Origin: Paracoccus kondratievae
GTDB lineage: Bacteria > Pseudomonadota > Alphaproteobacteria > Rhodobacterales > Rhodobacteraceae
DNA: 64,000 bases
Direction: 5' to 3'
Assembly (NCBI RefSeq): GCF_009301415.1
Contig: NZ_CP045072.1
Coordinates: 407,501 to 471,500 of the forward strand
Part shown: piece by piece, positions 46,748 through 55,541 of the stretch
How the letters are laid out: the number at the start of each line of letters is the position of its first letter
How positions within the stretch are numbered: the stretch's first letter is position 1
Notes under the pieces: model-generated
Databases searched by the model: none
What the model was told of the DNA's origin: nothing
What the model saw: the letters and a program-made list of their open reading frames with translations, nothing else
Made by a program: the position numbers and the translations under genes

Positions 46748-47731
46748 ATGTCCGGGCTGGCTGCCCTCTATCAGCAATGCATTTTCCGTTCCCGTGAACA
46801 AATGGAGACGCATGGTCTGGTGGCAGCCGAGCTGTCCGACCATCATCTGCATTGGGAGGCGGGGCGGGTCGATACCCGGCTTTACAAATTCGACACCCCC
46901 CGGCTGTCGCTTTATTCGCTGCGATATGGCCCCGAGGTGGGTATCTGTCCCGTCGTCTATGATCACTTTTCGCTGGTGCATTTTTCGTTGACTGGCCCGA
47001 TCGAGGTTCAGGCGGATGGCGTGCGCCGGCTGGTGCCTCAGGGCAGCGCGGTGATCAGCTCGCCGCGCCGCAACATCCGGCTGCGCTGGTCCGAGGGCAG
47101 CGAGCAGCTGATCCTGCGCCTGCCGCACAGCCTTATGGCCGAGGCTGCCCATACGCTGGGCCGGCCGGATCTGCTTGCCGCTGTCTGCGCCGATCCGGGG
47201 CGGATGCTCGCTCCGACCGCCGCGCTGCACTGGCGGGCGCAACTGGAGGCTTTCGTGGCCGTCGAGGGGGTACGGCACAAAAGCGCGGATTTGGCACCCT
47301 GGCTTGCGCATATGGAGCAGGGGCTGGCGATGTTCCTGCTGCTTAATGGCAGTGGGGTGGTGGATGACGCCGATCCCCGCGGCCTGCCGCAAGGTCGTCA
47401 GCGCAGGCGGCGCATCGACCGGCTGCATGCCTATGCCACCGCCCGTCTTGGCCAGCCGATCGCTCTGGCCGATCTGGCTCGTGTCGCGGCGCTGTCCGAG
47501 CGGCAGCTGAACGCGCTTTGCCATGCCGAACTGGGACGGTCGCCGATGGTCTGGCTGCGCGAGCTTCGTCTTGATGCGGTGCGGGTGGCGCTGATTGCGG
47601 ATCCGGGGGCTGACCTTGCCGATCTGGCCATGACGCACGGATTTTTCCATCTTGGCCGGTTTTCGGCCTATTACCGCGAGCGTTTTGGTGAATTGCCCAG
47701 CCAGACCCGCAAATCCGCAAGAAACGGATAG
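46748..47731 (+). CDS. AraC-family transcriptional regulator
   Basis: A 327-residue protein. An N-terminal cupin-like ligand domain (about 30-200, FDTPRLSLYSLRYGPEVGIC) is followed by two helix-turn-helix motifs in the C-terminus: IALADLARVAALSERQLNAL and DLADLAMTHGFFHLGRFSAY, then YYRERFGELPSQTRK, the AraC signature. The layout matches the XylS/AraC-binding-like group that senses small aromatic or other organic molecules. It is followed directly by an aldehyde and an alcohol dehydrogenase gene and is the probable activator of that pair. Confidence 0.88.
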   Translation: MSGLAALYQQCIFRSREQMETHGLVAAELSDHHLHWEAGRVDTRLYKFDTPRLSLYSLRYGPEVGICPVVYDHFSLVHFSLTGPIEVQADGVRRLVPQGSAVISSPRRNIRLRWSEGSEQLILRLPHSLMAEAAHTLGRPDLLAAVCADPGRMLAPTAALHWRAQLEAFVAVEGVRHKSADLAPWLAHMEQGLAMFLLLNGSGVVDDADPRGLPQGRQRRRRIDRLHAYATARLGQPIALADLARVAALSERQLNALCHAELGRSPMVWLRELRLDAVRVALIADPGADLADLAMTHGFFHLGRFSAYYRERFGELPSQTRKSARNG

Positions 47732-47854
47732 TATTTCCCCGATTTTCGCCAGCAGCGGATAGACGGCGCCCAGGGGCCGGGCCTAGCCTTTGTGGGTGGC
47801 GAGCCATGACTCGCGCGGGCCCGACAACCGAGAAAAAACGACAGGAGAGAACGG

Positions 47855-49351
47855 ATGACCGATGTGTCTGCCGCCCGGGCCAGTCTGTCCCGAAGCTATG
47901 GCGCCTTTATCAACAACAGTTTCCAGCCGGTCAAAGGCCCGGTCTTTGCGGCCACGGCAGCCGCGACGGGCGAGCATCTGGCCGATATCGCCCGCTGCGG
48001 CAAGGATCAGATTGACGCGGCGGTTGCCTCTGCCAAAACCGCTTTCCCGATCTGGCGGGCGAAGACGCCCGAGGAACGCGCGGCCTGCCTGAGCAGGCTT
48101 GCCGATGCCATCGAGCGCGAAGCCGGCCGGCTGATGGCGATTGATACGCTGGATATCGGACGCGGCCTTTGGGAGACGGGGCTGGACCACGCGATCGCCG
48201 TCCAGCAGTATCGTTACTTTGCTGCGGCGATCCTTACGCATGAGGGCTGGGGGCGGCCGATCGCCGACGGATATCTTGTCGCCAAACGCGAGCCCTACGG
48301 CGTTTGCGGCCAGATCATTCCATGGAACGTGCCGGCGATCATGGCGGCGTTCAAGATCGCGCCTGCTATCGCCGCCGGGAACACGGTCGTGTTGAAGCCC
48401 GACGAGCATGCCTCGCTTTCGACGCTTGAGCTGGGCAAGCTGATTGCGGAAATCTTTCCGCCCGGTGTGATCAATATCGTTCCCGGCTTCGGGGAAGAGG
48501 CCGGTGCGGCCCTGACCAGCCATCCCGATGTCGCAAAACTTGCCTTCACCGGCAGTTCCGAGGTGGGGAGGCTGATCTCGGCCGCCGGTGCGCAGCGCCT
48601 CGTCCCCGTCTCGCTGGAGCTCGGCGGCAAAAGCCCTAACATCGTTTTCCCGGATATCGCGGCCGCCGATATGGACGCGATCGTTGATAACGTCACATTC
48701 GCCTCGATGTATTGCAACGGCCAGTCATGTCTGGCTGGGACCCGCCTGTTCCTGCATCGGGACATTTACGACGATTTCATGCAGCGCCTCATCGCCTCGA
48801 TGCGGCGGATCAGGGTGGCCGATCCGACCAACAGTTATCCTCTGCTGGGCTGCCTCGTCTCGGAAAAGCAGGGGCGTCGGGTCCAGTCCTATATCGACAT
48901 CGGCAAAGAACAGGCCAGCCTGGCCACGGGCGGAGGCCGGGCCGAGGTTCCCGGATGCGATGCCGGCTGGTTCTTCGAGCCGACGGTTTTCGAGACCACG
49001 AACGATACCCGCATCGCGCAGGAAGAGATCTTTGGCCCCGTTCTCTCGGTCATCCGGTGGAGCGACTACGACCGGCTCATCCATGACGCGAACGACATCC
49101 GTTATGGGCTGGCGGCGGGGATCTATACCAACGACCTCGCCTCTGCCTGGGACACGGCGGACCGGCTGCAGGCCGGAAACGTCTGGATCAACAACTACTT
49201 CAATCTCGCGCCCGGCTCACCCTTCGGCGGCTTCAAGGAAAGCGGGATCGGCAGTGAATTCTGTCACGAGACGCTGAACATGTACACGCATCTCAAGGCG
49301 GTGACCGTCCAGACCCGGGTCAAGCCCGCCTGGTTCGCAGCTATACAGTAA
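47855..49351 (+). CDS. NAD(P)-dependent aldehyde dehydrogenase
   Basis: A 498-residue ALDH. FTGSSEVGRLISAAG forms the NAD-binding turn, the general base Glu is in LELGGKSPNIVF, and the nucleophile Cys292 lies in NGQSCLAGTRLF. EEIFGPVLSVI and the C-terminal NYFNLAPGSPFGGFKESGIG are typical of the class. AGGAGAG lies upstream of the start. It should oxidise an aldehyde to the acid; with the next gene it makes an alcohol-to-acid route. The substrate is not evident. Confidence 0.9.
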   Translation: MTDVSAARASLSRSYGAFINNSFQPVKGPVFAATAAATGEHLADIARCGKDQIDAAVASAKTAFPIWRAKTPEERAACLSRLADAIEREAGRLMAIDTLDIGRGLWETGLDHAIAVQQYRYFAAAILTHEGWGRPIADGYLVAKREPYGVCGQIIPWNVPAIMAAFKIAPAIAAGNTVVLKPDEHASLSTLELGKLIAEIFPPGVINIVPGFGEEAGAALTSHPDVAKLAFTGSSEVGRLISAAGAQRLVPVSLELGGKSPNIVFPDIAAADMDAIVDNVTFASMYCNGQSCLAGTRLFLHRDIYDDFMQRLIASMRRIRVADPTNSYPLLGCLVSEKQGRRVQSYIDIGKEQASLATGGGRAEVPGCDAGWFFEPTVFETTNDTRIAQEEIFGPVLSVIRWSDYDRLIHDANDIRYGLAAGIYTNDLASAWDTADRLQAGNVWINNYFNLAPGSPFGGFKESGIGSEFCHETLNMYTHLKAVTVQTRVKPAWFAAIQ

Positions 49352-49364
49352 AAGAGGAAAGACC

Positions 49365-50465
49365 ATGAAGATCACAGCGGCAGTAATGCGAGAGAAGGGC
49401 GGGAAATTCTCGCTCGAAGAGATCGAGCTTGACGACCCGCGCGAGGACGAGGTTCTGGTGCGTCTGGTCGCGACGGGCATCTGCCACACTGACACGCTGC
49501 CTCGCGATCAGGTCGTTCCCGCCCCTTTCCCGGCCGTGTACGGCCATGAAGGCGCGGGCATCGTCGAGAAGGTCGGCGCAAAGGTCACCAAGCTCAAGCC
49601 CGGCGATCATGTGGTCATGAGCTGTCACTATTGCGGGGCATGCGACACCTGCAAGACCGGTCAGCCGATGTATTGCCGCGATTTCTCCAAGGCGAATTTC
49701 GGCTTTGCGCGCATGGATGGCTCGCCGACGATGCGCAAGGGGGACGAGGTGATCCATGGCGGATTCTTCGGCCAGTCCTCCTTTGCGACACATGCCCTTG
49801 GCAATGAACGTTCGGTGGTGAAGGTCGCGAATGACGTGCCGCTTGAGCTGCTTGGCCCACTGGGCTGCGGGGTGCAGACCGGGGCAGGGGCGGTGATCAA
49901 CTCACTCCATCCCTCAGCCGGCGATTCCATCGTGATCTACGGGGCGGGCGCAGTCGGCCTGTCGGCGGTGCTAGGGGCGGTGGTGACGGGTTGTGCCACC
50001 ATCATCAGCGTCGATCTGAACGATCAGCGGCTTGCGCTGGCAAAAGAGCTGGGCGCGACCCATACCATCAACCCAACCAGGGCCGATCCGGTGGAAACCG
50101 TACGCGGCCTGACCGGAGGGCTTGGCGCAAAATTCTCGCTCGAGACCTCGGGCAATCTCAAGGCTCTCAGGCAGGCGGTGGACTCGGTCCGCATTCTTGG
50201 GGAATGCGGCATGATCGGCGCCCCGGCCTTCGGGTCCGAGATCCCGCTTGATACGTGGGGATTACTGCTTGGCCGCAAGGTGCGCGGGATCTGCGAAGGC
50301 GATGCGGTGCCCGATCTGTTCATCCCGAGCCTTGTCGAGCTGTACAGGCAGGGGCGTTTCCCCTTCGACAAGCTCGTGACCTTCTATGATTTCAAGCAGA
50401 TCAACGAAGCCATCGAGGACAGCGAAAAAGGCCGCTCGATCAAGTCGGTGCTGCGCTTTTCGTGA
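49365..50465 (+). CDS. Zinc-dependent medium-chain alcohol dehydrogenase (aryl-alcohol type)
   Basis: A 366-residue MDR alcohol dehydrogenase. The catalytic-zinc ligands are the Cys of ATGICHTDTL, the His of VYGHEGAGIV and the Cys of GPLGCGVQTG. Structural-zinc cysteines lie in CHYCGACDTCKTGQPMYC, and the NAD-binding turn is YGAGAVGLSAVLGAV. The structural-zinc spacing and overall length are close to the benzyl- or aryl-alcohol dehydrogenase subgroup. It starts 13 nt after the aldehyde dehydrogenase stop with AAAGAGGAAAG as ribosome-binding site. Confidence 0.88.
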   Translation: MKITAAVMREKGGKFSLEEIELDDPREDEVLVRLVATGICHTDTLPRDQVVPAPFPAVYGHEGAGIVEKVGAKVTKLKPGDHVVMSCHYCGACDTCKTGQPMYCRDFSKANFGFARMDGSPTMRKGDEVIHGGFFGQSSFATHALGNERSVVKVANDVPLELLGPLGCGVQTGAGAVINSLHPSAGDSIVIYGAGAVGLSAVLGAVVTGCATIISVDLNDQRLALAKELGATHTINPTRADPVETVRGLTGGLGAKFSLETSGNLKALRQAVDSVRILGECGMIGAPAFGSEIPLDTWGLLLGRKVRGICEGDAVPDLFIPSLVELYRQGRFPFDKLVTFYDFKQINEAIEDSEKGRSIKSVLRFS

Positions 50466-50479
50466 GATCGCGCCCGTGT

Positions 50480-50510
50480 GCGGCCCCCGAGGCTGAGGTT
50501 TGGGGGCCGC
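50480..50510 (+). terminator. Probable terminator of the dehydrogenase pair
   Basis: Perfect 9-bp stem (GCGGCCCCC / GGGGGCCGC) with a 13-nt loop, 15 nt past the stop, followed by only TTA. Confidence 0.5.
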
Positions 50511-50572
50511 TTACCGGATCTTAACGGTTCTCGGCTAGAGATGGTCCGGATACATGTTCCCCGGACCGTTAC

Positions 50573-51382
50573 ATGCGCTGTCTCGTCCTTTTGCTTGGCC
50601 TTCTGGCACTTGTCTGCATGCCCTCTCGCATACCGGCCATGCCTGCGGCCGAGATCTGCGAATGGGCGGCGCAGCAGGCCGCACGGGAAAGTGGCGTGCC
50701 GGTTGATGTACTTGGCGCCTTGACCCTGACCGAAACCGGTCGCAGGCTGGATGGCATCGTCCGCCCCTGGGCGTGGAGTGCGAATGCCGAGGGCGAGGGG
50801 ACATGGTTTGATGATCCCGCCAGTGCCATCGCCTATGCCGAAGATCGGGTCGCGCAGGGGCGCACCAATATCGACATTGGTTGTTTTCAGCTGAACTATC
50901 GCTGGCATGGCGAGAATTTCTCCTCGGTCGCCGAGATGTTCGATCCGCTGGAAAACGCCCGTTACGCTGCCCGCTTTGTTTTTCAGCTTTATACCGAGAC
51001 GGGTGACTGGCGTCAGGCGGCAGGCGCCTTTCACTCGCGCACGCCGGCCAATGCCCAGCGGTATCTGGCGCGGTTCGATACCCTGCACCAGATGCTGCGT
51101 GACCGCGGCTTTCAGGGTCTGAGCGACTCTCCCGAAACCTATAACCGCTTTGCCGGCATCGGTTCGGGCCAGCGCCGAAGGGTGCGGGAAAGGGTGATGC
51201 TGCTCGGCGCGCCTTTGGGCAGTCCAGCTACCGGTCAGCCGGGTTCGCTGGCGGTGCTGGCACCTGGCCGCTCGCCGCTTGGGGCAAGGGCCGGGCCGCT
51301 GGTCACCGTCCGGCTCGGCGAAGAGGGGGAAAGGCGGGCTTCGCTCTGGCCATCCGACACGGCTCCCGAGGCGGTCCGGTAA
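50573..51382 (+). CDS. Secreted lytic transglycosylase (SLT domain)
   Basis: A 269-residue protein with an N-terminal signal peptide (MRCLVLLLGLLALVCMPSRI, cleaved near PAMPA). The catalytic region is ALTLTETGRRLDGIVRPWAW, with the likely catalytic Glu, then DIGCFQLNYRWHGENF, the G-x-x-Q-x-N motif, and AAGAFHSRTPANAQRYL. It cleaves the peptidoglycan glycan chain. The last 90 or so residues are Gly/Arg-rich and low in conservation. A preceding TTAAC at 50521 is a single half-site only. Confidence 0.8.
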   Translation: MRCLVLLLGLLALVCMPSRIPAMPAAEICEWAAQQAARESGVPVDVLGALTLTETGRRLDGIVRPWAWSANAEGEGTWFDDPASAIAYAEDRVAQGRTNIDIGCFQLNYRWHGENFSSVAEMFDPLENARYAARFVFQLYTETGDWRQAAGAFHSRTPANAQRYLARFDTLHQMLRDRGFQGLSDSPETYNRFAGIGSGQRRRVRERVMLLGAPLGSPATGQPGSLAVLAPGRSPLGARAGPLVTVRLGEEGERRASLWPSDTAPEAVR

Positions 51383-51459
51383 CGGGATTGACAAAGAGCC
51401 GCCAAGCTCGTTTCTGCGCTCCGTAATCCGCATTCGCCGCGTAAGGGACGCAGCCTGAC

Positions 51460-52611
51460 ATGACGCCCGCCGCCAGAGCTGCTGCAGCCATTGCCATTCT
51501 CGATCAGATCCTTGAAGGACAGCCCGCCGAGGCGGCGCTGATCCGCTGGGCACGCGCCAGCCGCTTTGCCGGATCTGGTGATCGCGCTGCGGTCCGCGAT
51601 CTTGTCTTTGACAACCTGCGCCGTTTGCGTTCGCGTGCGGCCATGGGTGGTGCGATGTCAGGTCGTGGGCTGATGCTGGGTCTTTGCCAGGAGGAGGGAA
51701 TTGATCCTGCGTCGCTCTTCACCGGCGAAAAGTTCGCGCCTTCTCTGCTGGTTGAGACAGAGCTGCAGGCGGGTCGCCAGCCCTCATCTGACGAGGTGCT
51801 GGATCTGCCCGACTGGCTTATCCCCCTGTGGCGTGAATCGCTGGGTCCTGACGCTGAAGCCGCAGCCGTTGCAATGCGGGAACGTGCTCCGGTCTGGCTG
51901 CGGGTCAATACGCTTCGAACCAATCCTGAGGAGGCAATTGAGGCGCTGGCAAAGGAAGGAATTGCCGTCCGGTCGCACCCCGTTCTGCCCTCGGCAATTT
52001 GTGTGACAAAAGGCGCGCGGCGTGTAGCGGGGTCTGATGCTTATCGGCAGGGGATGGTCGAATTGCAGGACCTCTCTCCGCAAATGGCCTGTGCATTGCT
52101 GCCGGCACGGGGCAGTCTTCTTGACCTATGTGCGGGCGGCGGGGGCAAGGCGCTGGCTATGGCCGCACAGGGTGCGGGGCCGATCACAGCCCATGACATC
52201 AATGCGGATCGCATGGCCGACCTGCCGGCGCGGGCCGAGCGCGCAGGTGTCCGGATCCATCTCGCTCAGCCAGGCAAGGTAAAGGGGCAATTCGACACGG
52301 TGCTCGCCGATGTACCCTGTTCCGGCAGCGGAACATGGCGGCGCACCCCCGATGCGAAATGGCGTCTGACTCCCGATGATTTACGCCGTGTTCTAGCTAC
52401 GCAAAGCCGTATTCTGGATCAGGCAGCCGGCTTTGTCGCGCCGGGCGGGGTGTTGGCCTATATGACCTGCTCGGTCCTGGCCGAAGAGAATGAGCGACAG
52501 GTTGGAGTTTTTCTTGCAAAAAACCAAGGGTTCCAGATGGTTCTGGAGCGCCGCTATTCACCACTTGATGCTTCGGACGGGTTTTATCTTGCGCTGATGC
52601 GCTGCCGTTAA
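51460..52611 (+). CDS. rsmB: RsmB/NOP-family RNA m5C methyltransferase
   Basis: A 383-residue protein. An N-terminal NusB-like RNA-binding domain (about 1-125) is followed by a Rossmann SAM-binding domain with LLDLCAGGGGKALAMAA. The two catalytic cysteines are Cys287 in ADVPCSGSGTWRR and Cys337 in AYMTCSVLAEEN. It is expected to methylate C967 in 16S rRNA; other NOP-family targets are possible because the N-terminal domain is shorter than in E. coli RsmB. The stop codon overlaps a CtrA-type box belonging to cckA. Confidence 0.85.
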   Translation: MTPAARAAAAIAILDQILEGQPAEAALIRWARASRFAGSGDRAAVRDLVFDNLRRLRSRAAMGGAMSGRGLMLGLCQEEGIDPASLFTGEKFAPSLLVETELQAGRQPSSDEVLDLPDWLIPLWRESLGPDAEAAAVAMRERAPVWLRVNTLRTNPEEAIEALAKEGIAVRSHPVLPSAICVTKGARRVAGSDAYRQGMVELQDLSPQMACALLPARGSLLDLCAGGGGKALAMAAQGAGPITAHDINADRMADLPARAERAGVRIHLAQPGKVKGQFDTVLADVPCSGSGTWRRTPDAKWRLTPDDLRRVLATQSRILDQAAGFVAPGGVLAYMTCSVLAEENERQVGVFLAKNQGFQMVLERRYSPLDASDGFYLALMRCR

Positions 52612-52623
52612 TCCTTCCTTAAC
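52608..52623 (+). promoter_or_regulatory. CtrA-type box upstream of cckA
   Basis: TTAATCCTTCCTTAAC is an exact match to the CtrA consensus TTAA-N7-TTAAC. It lies 42 bp before the cckA start. Because CckA starts the phosphorelay that activates CtrA, this would form a feedback loop. Confidence 0.65.
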
Positions 52624-52665
52624 TCGTGTGCCGTATCCGTCACCGGATAAGTCGCGAGAAGAGTA

Positions 52666-54714
52666 ATGAGTTCGGAACGTACGGAAAGCTTGCGTTCGGC
52701 ACGTATCGTGCTGCCCTTTCTGACACTGCCCATGGTGATCGGCGCCTTGTGGCTGGCAATATACCCGCATTGGCGGGAGGGCGGCTTGGTCCTGATCAGC
52801 GCGGGTGCCGTGATCATGGCCTGGTATCTTCTTGCCGGTATTCTTTCGGCGCGCCATATCGGCCGTGCTCTGGTCGCAAAGCGTGATCTGGACGATGTAT
52901 TGCCAGCCATCCACCAGCATGAACAGCCCGCCATGGCTACCGATGCGGCGGGTTTGATCCTGGCTCAGAATCAAGAAGCGCTGGACAGGTTCGGCGATCT
53001 GGTGGGGTGCCGAATTCATGAGGTGTTGGGGCGTAGCCACGCTGATCCGGAAAGGATGTGGAGCGATCTTACCATCAGGCTGTCTCGCCGCGGCAGAATA
53101 CGGGCAGATCTGGGCAATGGTTGCGAATACACGGTGACCCGCAGGACCAGATCCGAAATCCGGCTGTGGCAGGCTGTTGCCTGCGAACGTTCGGTTACCC
53201 CCCCGCCTGCAGTCCTGGGCAGCGATCACGACGATTTCGACTCACTGCCTGTCGCCCTTATTGTTCTGGATCCGACAGGAAATATCATCCGCGCCAATGC
53301 CGCGGCCCGCAATCTGCTGGGTGGGCAGCTTCTGGGCCAGAAACTTTCCATTCTGCTCGATGGTCTGGGACGTGAGATCGGCGACTGGGTTTCTGACGTT
53401 TGTGCGGGCAGAACGGTTGGCGGCTCTGAGGTCCTGCATGTCAAAGCTGACGGGCCGGATCGTTTCGTGCAGCTCACATTGACGCGGGCGCGGGGTGACT
53501 ACGTCACGGCCGTTCTGTCTGATGCAAGTGCGCTAAAGACGCTTGAGGCCCAGTTTGTTCAAAGCCAGAAGATGCAGGCGATCGGTCAGCTTGCCGGAGG
53601 TATTGCCCATGATTTCAATAACCTGTTGACTGCGATCACAGGGCATTGCGACCTGCTGATGCTGCGTCATGACAAGGCTGATCCGGATTATGCCGACCTC
53701 GACCAGATAAGCCAGAACGCCAATCGTGCTGCGGCGCTGGTGCGCCAGTTGCTGGCATTTTCCCGCAAGCAGACGCTCAAGCCGCAGATCATGGACCTGC
53801 GGGATACGCTTTCGGATCTGACGCATCTGCTAAATCGGCTGGTGGGCGAACGGGTGGTGCTGACCTTTGACCATGATCCTGCCCTGCGGATGATCCGCGC
53901 AGATCGCCGCCAGCTGGAGCAGGTTATTATGAACCTGGTGGTAAATGCCCGGGATGCCATGCCGGACGGCGGCGACATCAATATTTCTACCGACAATGTC
54001 CGACTTGAAACCAAGGCCGAGTTCGGGCGCGCCATTCTTCCAGCCGGTGATTATGTACGCGTTCAGGTACGCGATCAGGGTTGCGGGATTGCTCCGGATG
54101 ATTTGGTAAAGATTTTCGAGCCGTTTTTCACCACCAAGCGCGTCGGTGAAAGCACTGGTCTGGGCCTTTCGACCGCATATGGGATCGTAAAACAGACAGG
54201 AGGCTATATTTTCTGTGATAGCATGCTTGGAGAGGGCAGCAGCTTTTCGCTGTTTTTTCCCGCGCATGATCGACATGAGCTTGAAAAGACGTCGCCTCCT
54301 GTTGTGGTCCCCATTCGACCTTTGCGCGAGCTTGAAGCGACTGTTCTGCTTGTCGAAGACGAAGCGCCGGTCCGTTCTTTCGCAAGCCGCGCATTGAAAC
54401 TACAAGGGTTCAAGGTGCTTGAGGCAGCCTGTGCCGAGGATGCATTGTCCCTGTTGGCAGATGAGCGGTTGATCGTTGACGTCTTCGTCACTGATGTAGT
54501 TATGCCGGGAATGGACGGTCCCGCCTGGGTGCGCACTGCTTTACGCGACAGGCCTGACACCAAGGTGATCTTCATGTCGGGCTATACCGAAGATATCTTT
54601 TCTGAAGGACGCCCGCCCGTACCGGATGCAGCCTTCCTTGCCAAGCCATTCTCTCTGTCAGACCTGACTGCGTTGGTCACACGGCAATTGGGAGACCAGC
54701 GTCGGGATGAATGA
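52666..54714 (+). CDS. cckA: Cell-cycle hybrid sensor histidine kinase/phosphatase CckA
   Basis: A 682-residue hybrid kinase. Two membrane helices near 15-33 and 40-61, PAS-like sensory regions (about 90-190 and 190-290), the H-box GQLAGGIAHDFNNLLTAITG with phospho-acceptor His315, the N-box NLVVNARDAMPDGG, G-boxes DQGCGIAPDD and STGLGLSTAYGIVKQTGGYI, and a C-terminal receiver with Asp610 in TDVVMPGMDG and a KPF near the end. The H-box and domain order are those of CckA, which phosphorylates ChpT and so CtrA. AGAAGAG lies upstream of the start. Confidence 0.92.
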   Translation: MSSERTESLRSARIVLPFLTLPMVIGALWLAIYPHWREGGLVLISAGAVIMAWYLLAGILSARHIGRALVAKRDLDDVLPAIHQHEQPAMATDAAGLILAQNQEALDRFGDLVGCRIHEVLGRSHADPERMWSDLTIRLSRRGRIRADLGNGCEYTVTRRTRSEIRLWQAVACERSVTPPPAVLGSDHDDFDSLPVALIVLDPTGNIIRANAAARNLLGGQLLGQKLSILLDGLGREIGDWVSDVCAGRTVGGSEVLHVKADGPDRFVQLTLTRARGDYVTAVLSDASALKTLEAQFVQSQKMQAIGQLAGGIAHDFNNLLTAITGHCDLLMLRHDKADPDYADLDQISQNANRAAALVRQLLAFSRKQTLKPQIMDLRDTLSDLTHLLNRLVGERVVLTFDHDPALRMIRADRRQLEQVIMNLVVNARDAMPDGGDINISTDNVRLETKAEFGRAILPAGDYVRVQVRDQGCGIAPDDLVKIFEPFFTTKRVGESTGLGLSTAYGIVKQTGGYIFCDSMLGEGSSFSLFFPAHDRHELEKTSPPVVVPIRPLRELEATVLLVEDEAPVRSFASRALKLQGFKVLEAACAEDALSLLADERLIVDVFVTDVVMPGMDGPAWVRTALRDRPDTKVIFMSGYTEDIFSEGRPPVPDAAFLAKPFSLSDLTALVTRQLGDQRRDE

Positions 54715-54721
54715 GTGGGCA

Positions 54722-55306
54722 TCACAATGAGGCATAGAGGGCAAAGTCATCTGCCATCACCCGCCGCAACTGCTCTGCTTGCCCGGGGCTAAGGCTGACA
54801 TCCACGGCGGGAGGTACGTTGACACGCGGCAGGCTGATCCCGCAGTCCAGCCGATCTTCAAGAAAATGGGTAAAGCTTTCGATTTCCTCATAGCGAAAGA
54901 TGCGATCAACCCGGTCAATTGTGGTTGTCAGGAAGTCGCTCTGAGTTCCGACCTGCGCAATTGCTGATCCCGCAGGATCAGCATAAGCAGCGGCGAAGTC
55001 TGCAAAGCTCATCCCGATCATGGTATGATCAGGGTCATCCCCATCATCGCGCAGGCGAAAACGATACCAGCTTTGCAGCCAGCTGATCGGTTCGCGCATG
55101 AGGGCGATGGTGGTAAATTTTTCGCCGGTGATCGAATGCAACCAAGGCTCGATATGGTGCCGATAGGTGCGTAGGTTGGTGTGTTTCAGCTCTGCAGGGC
55201 GTTGAACCGCCAGGTTAGCCAACCCCTCCAAAGCGGCTTCGATGGCTGTCGAGCCAGCCTTGGGTGTGGCCAGGAAAACCAGGCGTTTTTCCCAGAATAT
55301 CAACAT
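54722..55306 (-). CDS. Sulfotransferase-family P-loop protein
   Basis: A 194-residue protein, short for the family. The phosphosulfate-binding loop is LVFLATPKAGSTAIEAALEG (KAGST) and the 3'-phosphate-binding strand FTTIALMREPISWLQSWYRF, with RE-P and the conserved Ser/Trp. It resembles small bacterial sulfotransferase-like proteins linked to glycan or nodulation-factor-type modification. It is convergent with cckA, their stops 8 bp apart, and divergent from recA. A second sulfotransferase-like gene lies within the sdh operon. No acceptor is known. Confidence 0.75.
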   Translation of the reverse strand: MLIFWEKRLVFLATPKAGSTAIEAALEGLANLAVQRPAELKHTNLRTYRHHIEPWLHSITGEKFTTIALMREPISWLQSWYRFRLRDDGDDPDHTMIGMSFADFAAAYADPAGSAIAQVGTQSDFLTTTIDRVDRIFRYEEIESFTHFLEDRLDCGISLPRVNVPPAVDVSLSPGQAEQLRRVMADDFALYASL

Positions 55307-55435
55307 TTCTTAACACTCCTGACCACTTGACATGAGGGCTGCGATAGACATTTGCCATTCGGCTGTAAACGGCCTCTTAATCCTTTTCCCCTAACTATGC
55401 AGATCATTGGTGATGCTTGATTCGCAAACGAAGGC

Positions 55436-55464
55436 TTGCCTTTTGCAGCGATGAGGGGCAAATA
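55436..55464 (+). promoter_or_regulatory. Candidate recA promoter
   Basis: TTGCCT at 55436-55441 and CAAATA at 55459-55464, 17 bp apart. The SOS box starts 1 bp after the -10, where LexA would block initiation. Confidence 0.45.
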
Positions 55465-55465
55465 A

Positions 55466-55480
55466 GAACAAGCCGTGAAC
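55466..55480 (+). promoter_or_regulatory. SOS (LexA) box upstream of recA
   Basis: GAACAAGCCGTGAAC is an exact match to the alphaproteobacterial LexA operator GAAC-N7-GAAC (GTTC-N7-GTTC on the other strand). It lies 61 bp before the recA start. Confidence 0.85.
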
Positions 55481-55541
55481 AAAATGGCGGTAGGCGCAGA
55501 TTGCCCCGGATGGCGGGGTGTGAAATAAGCAAGAGGACCGC

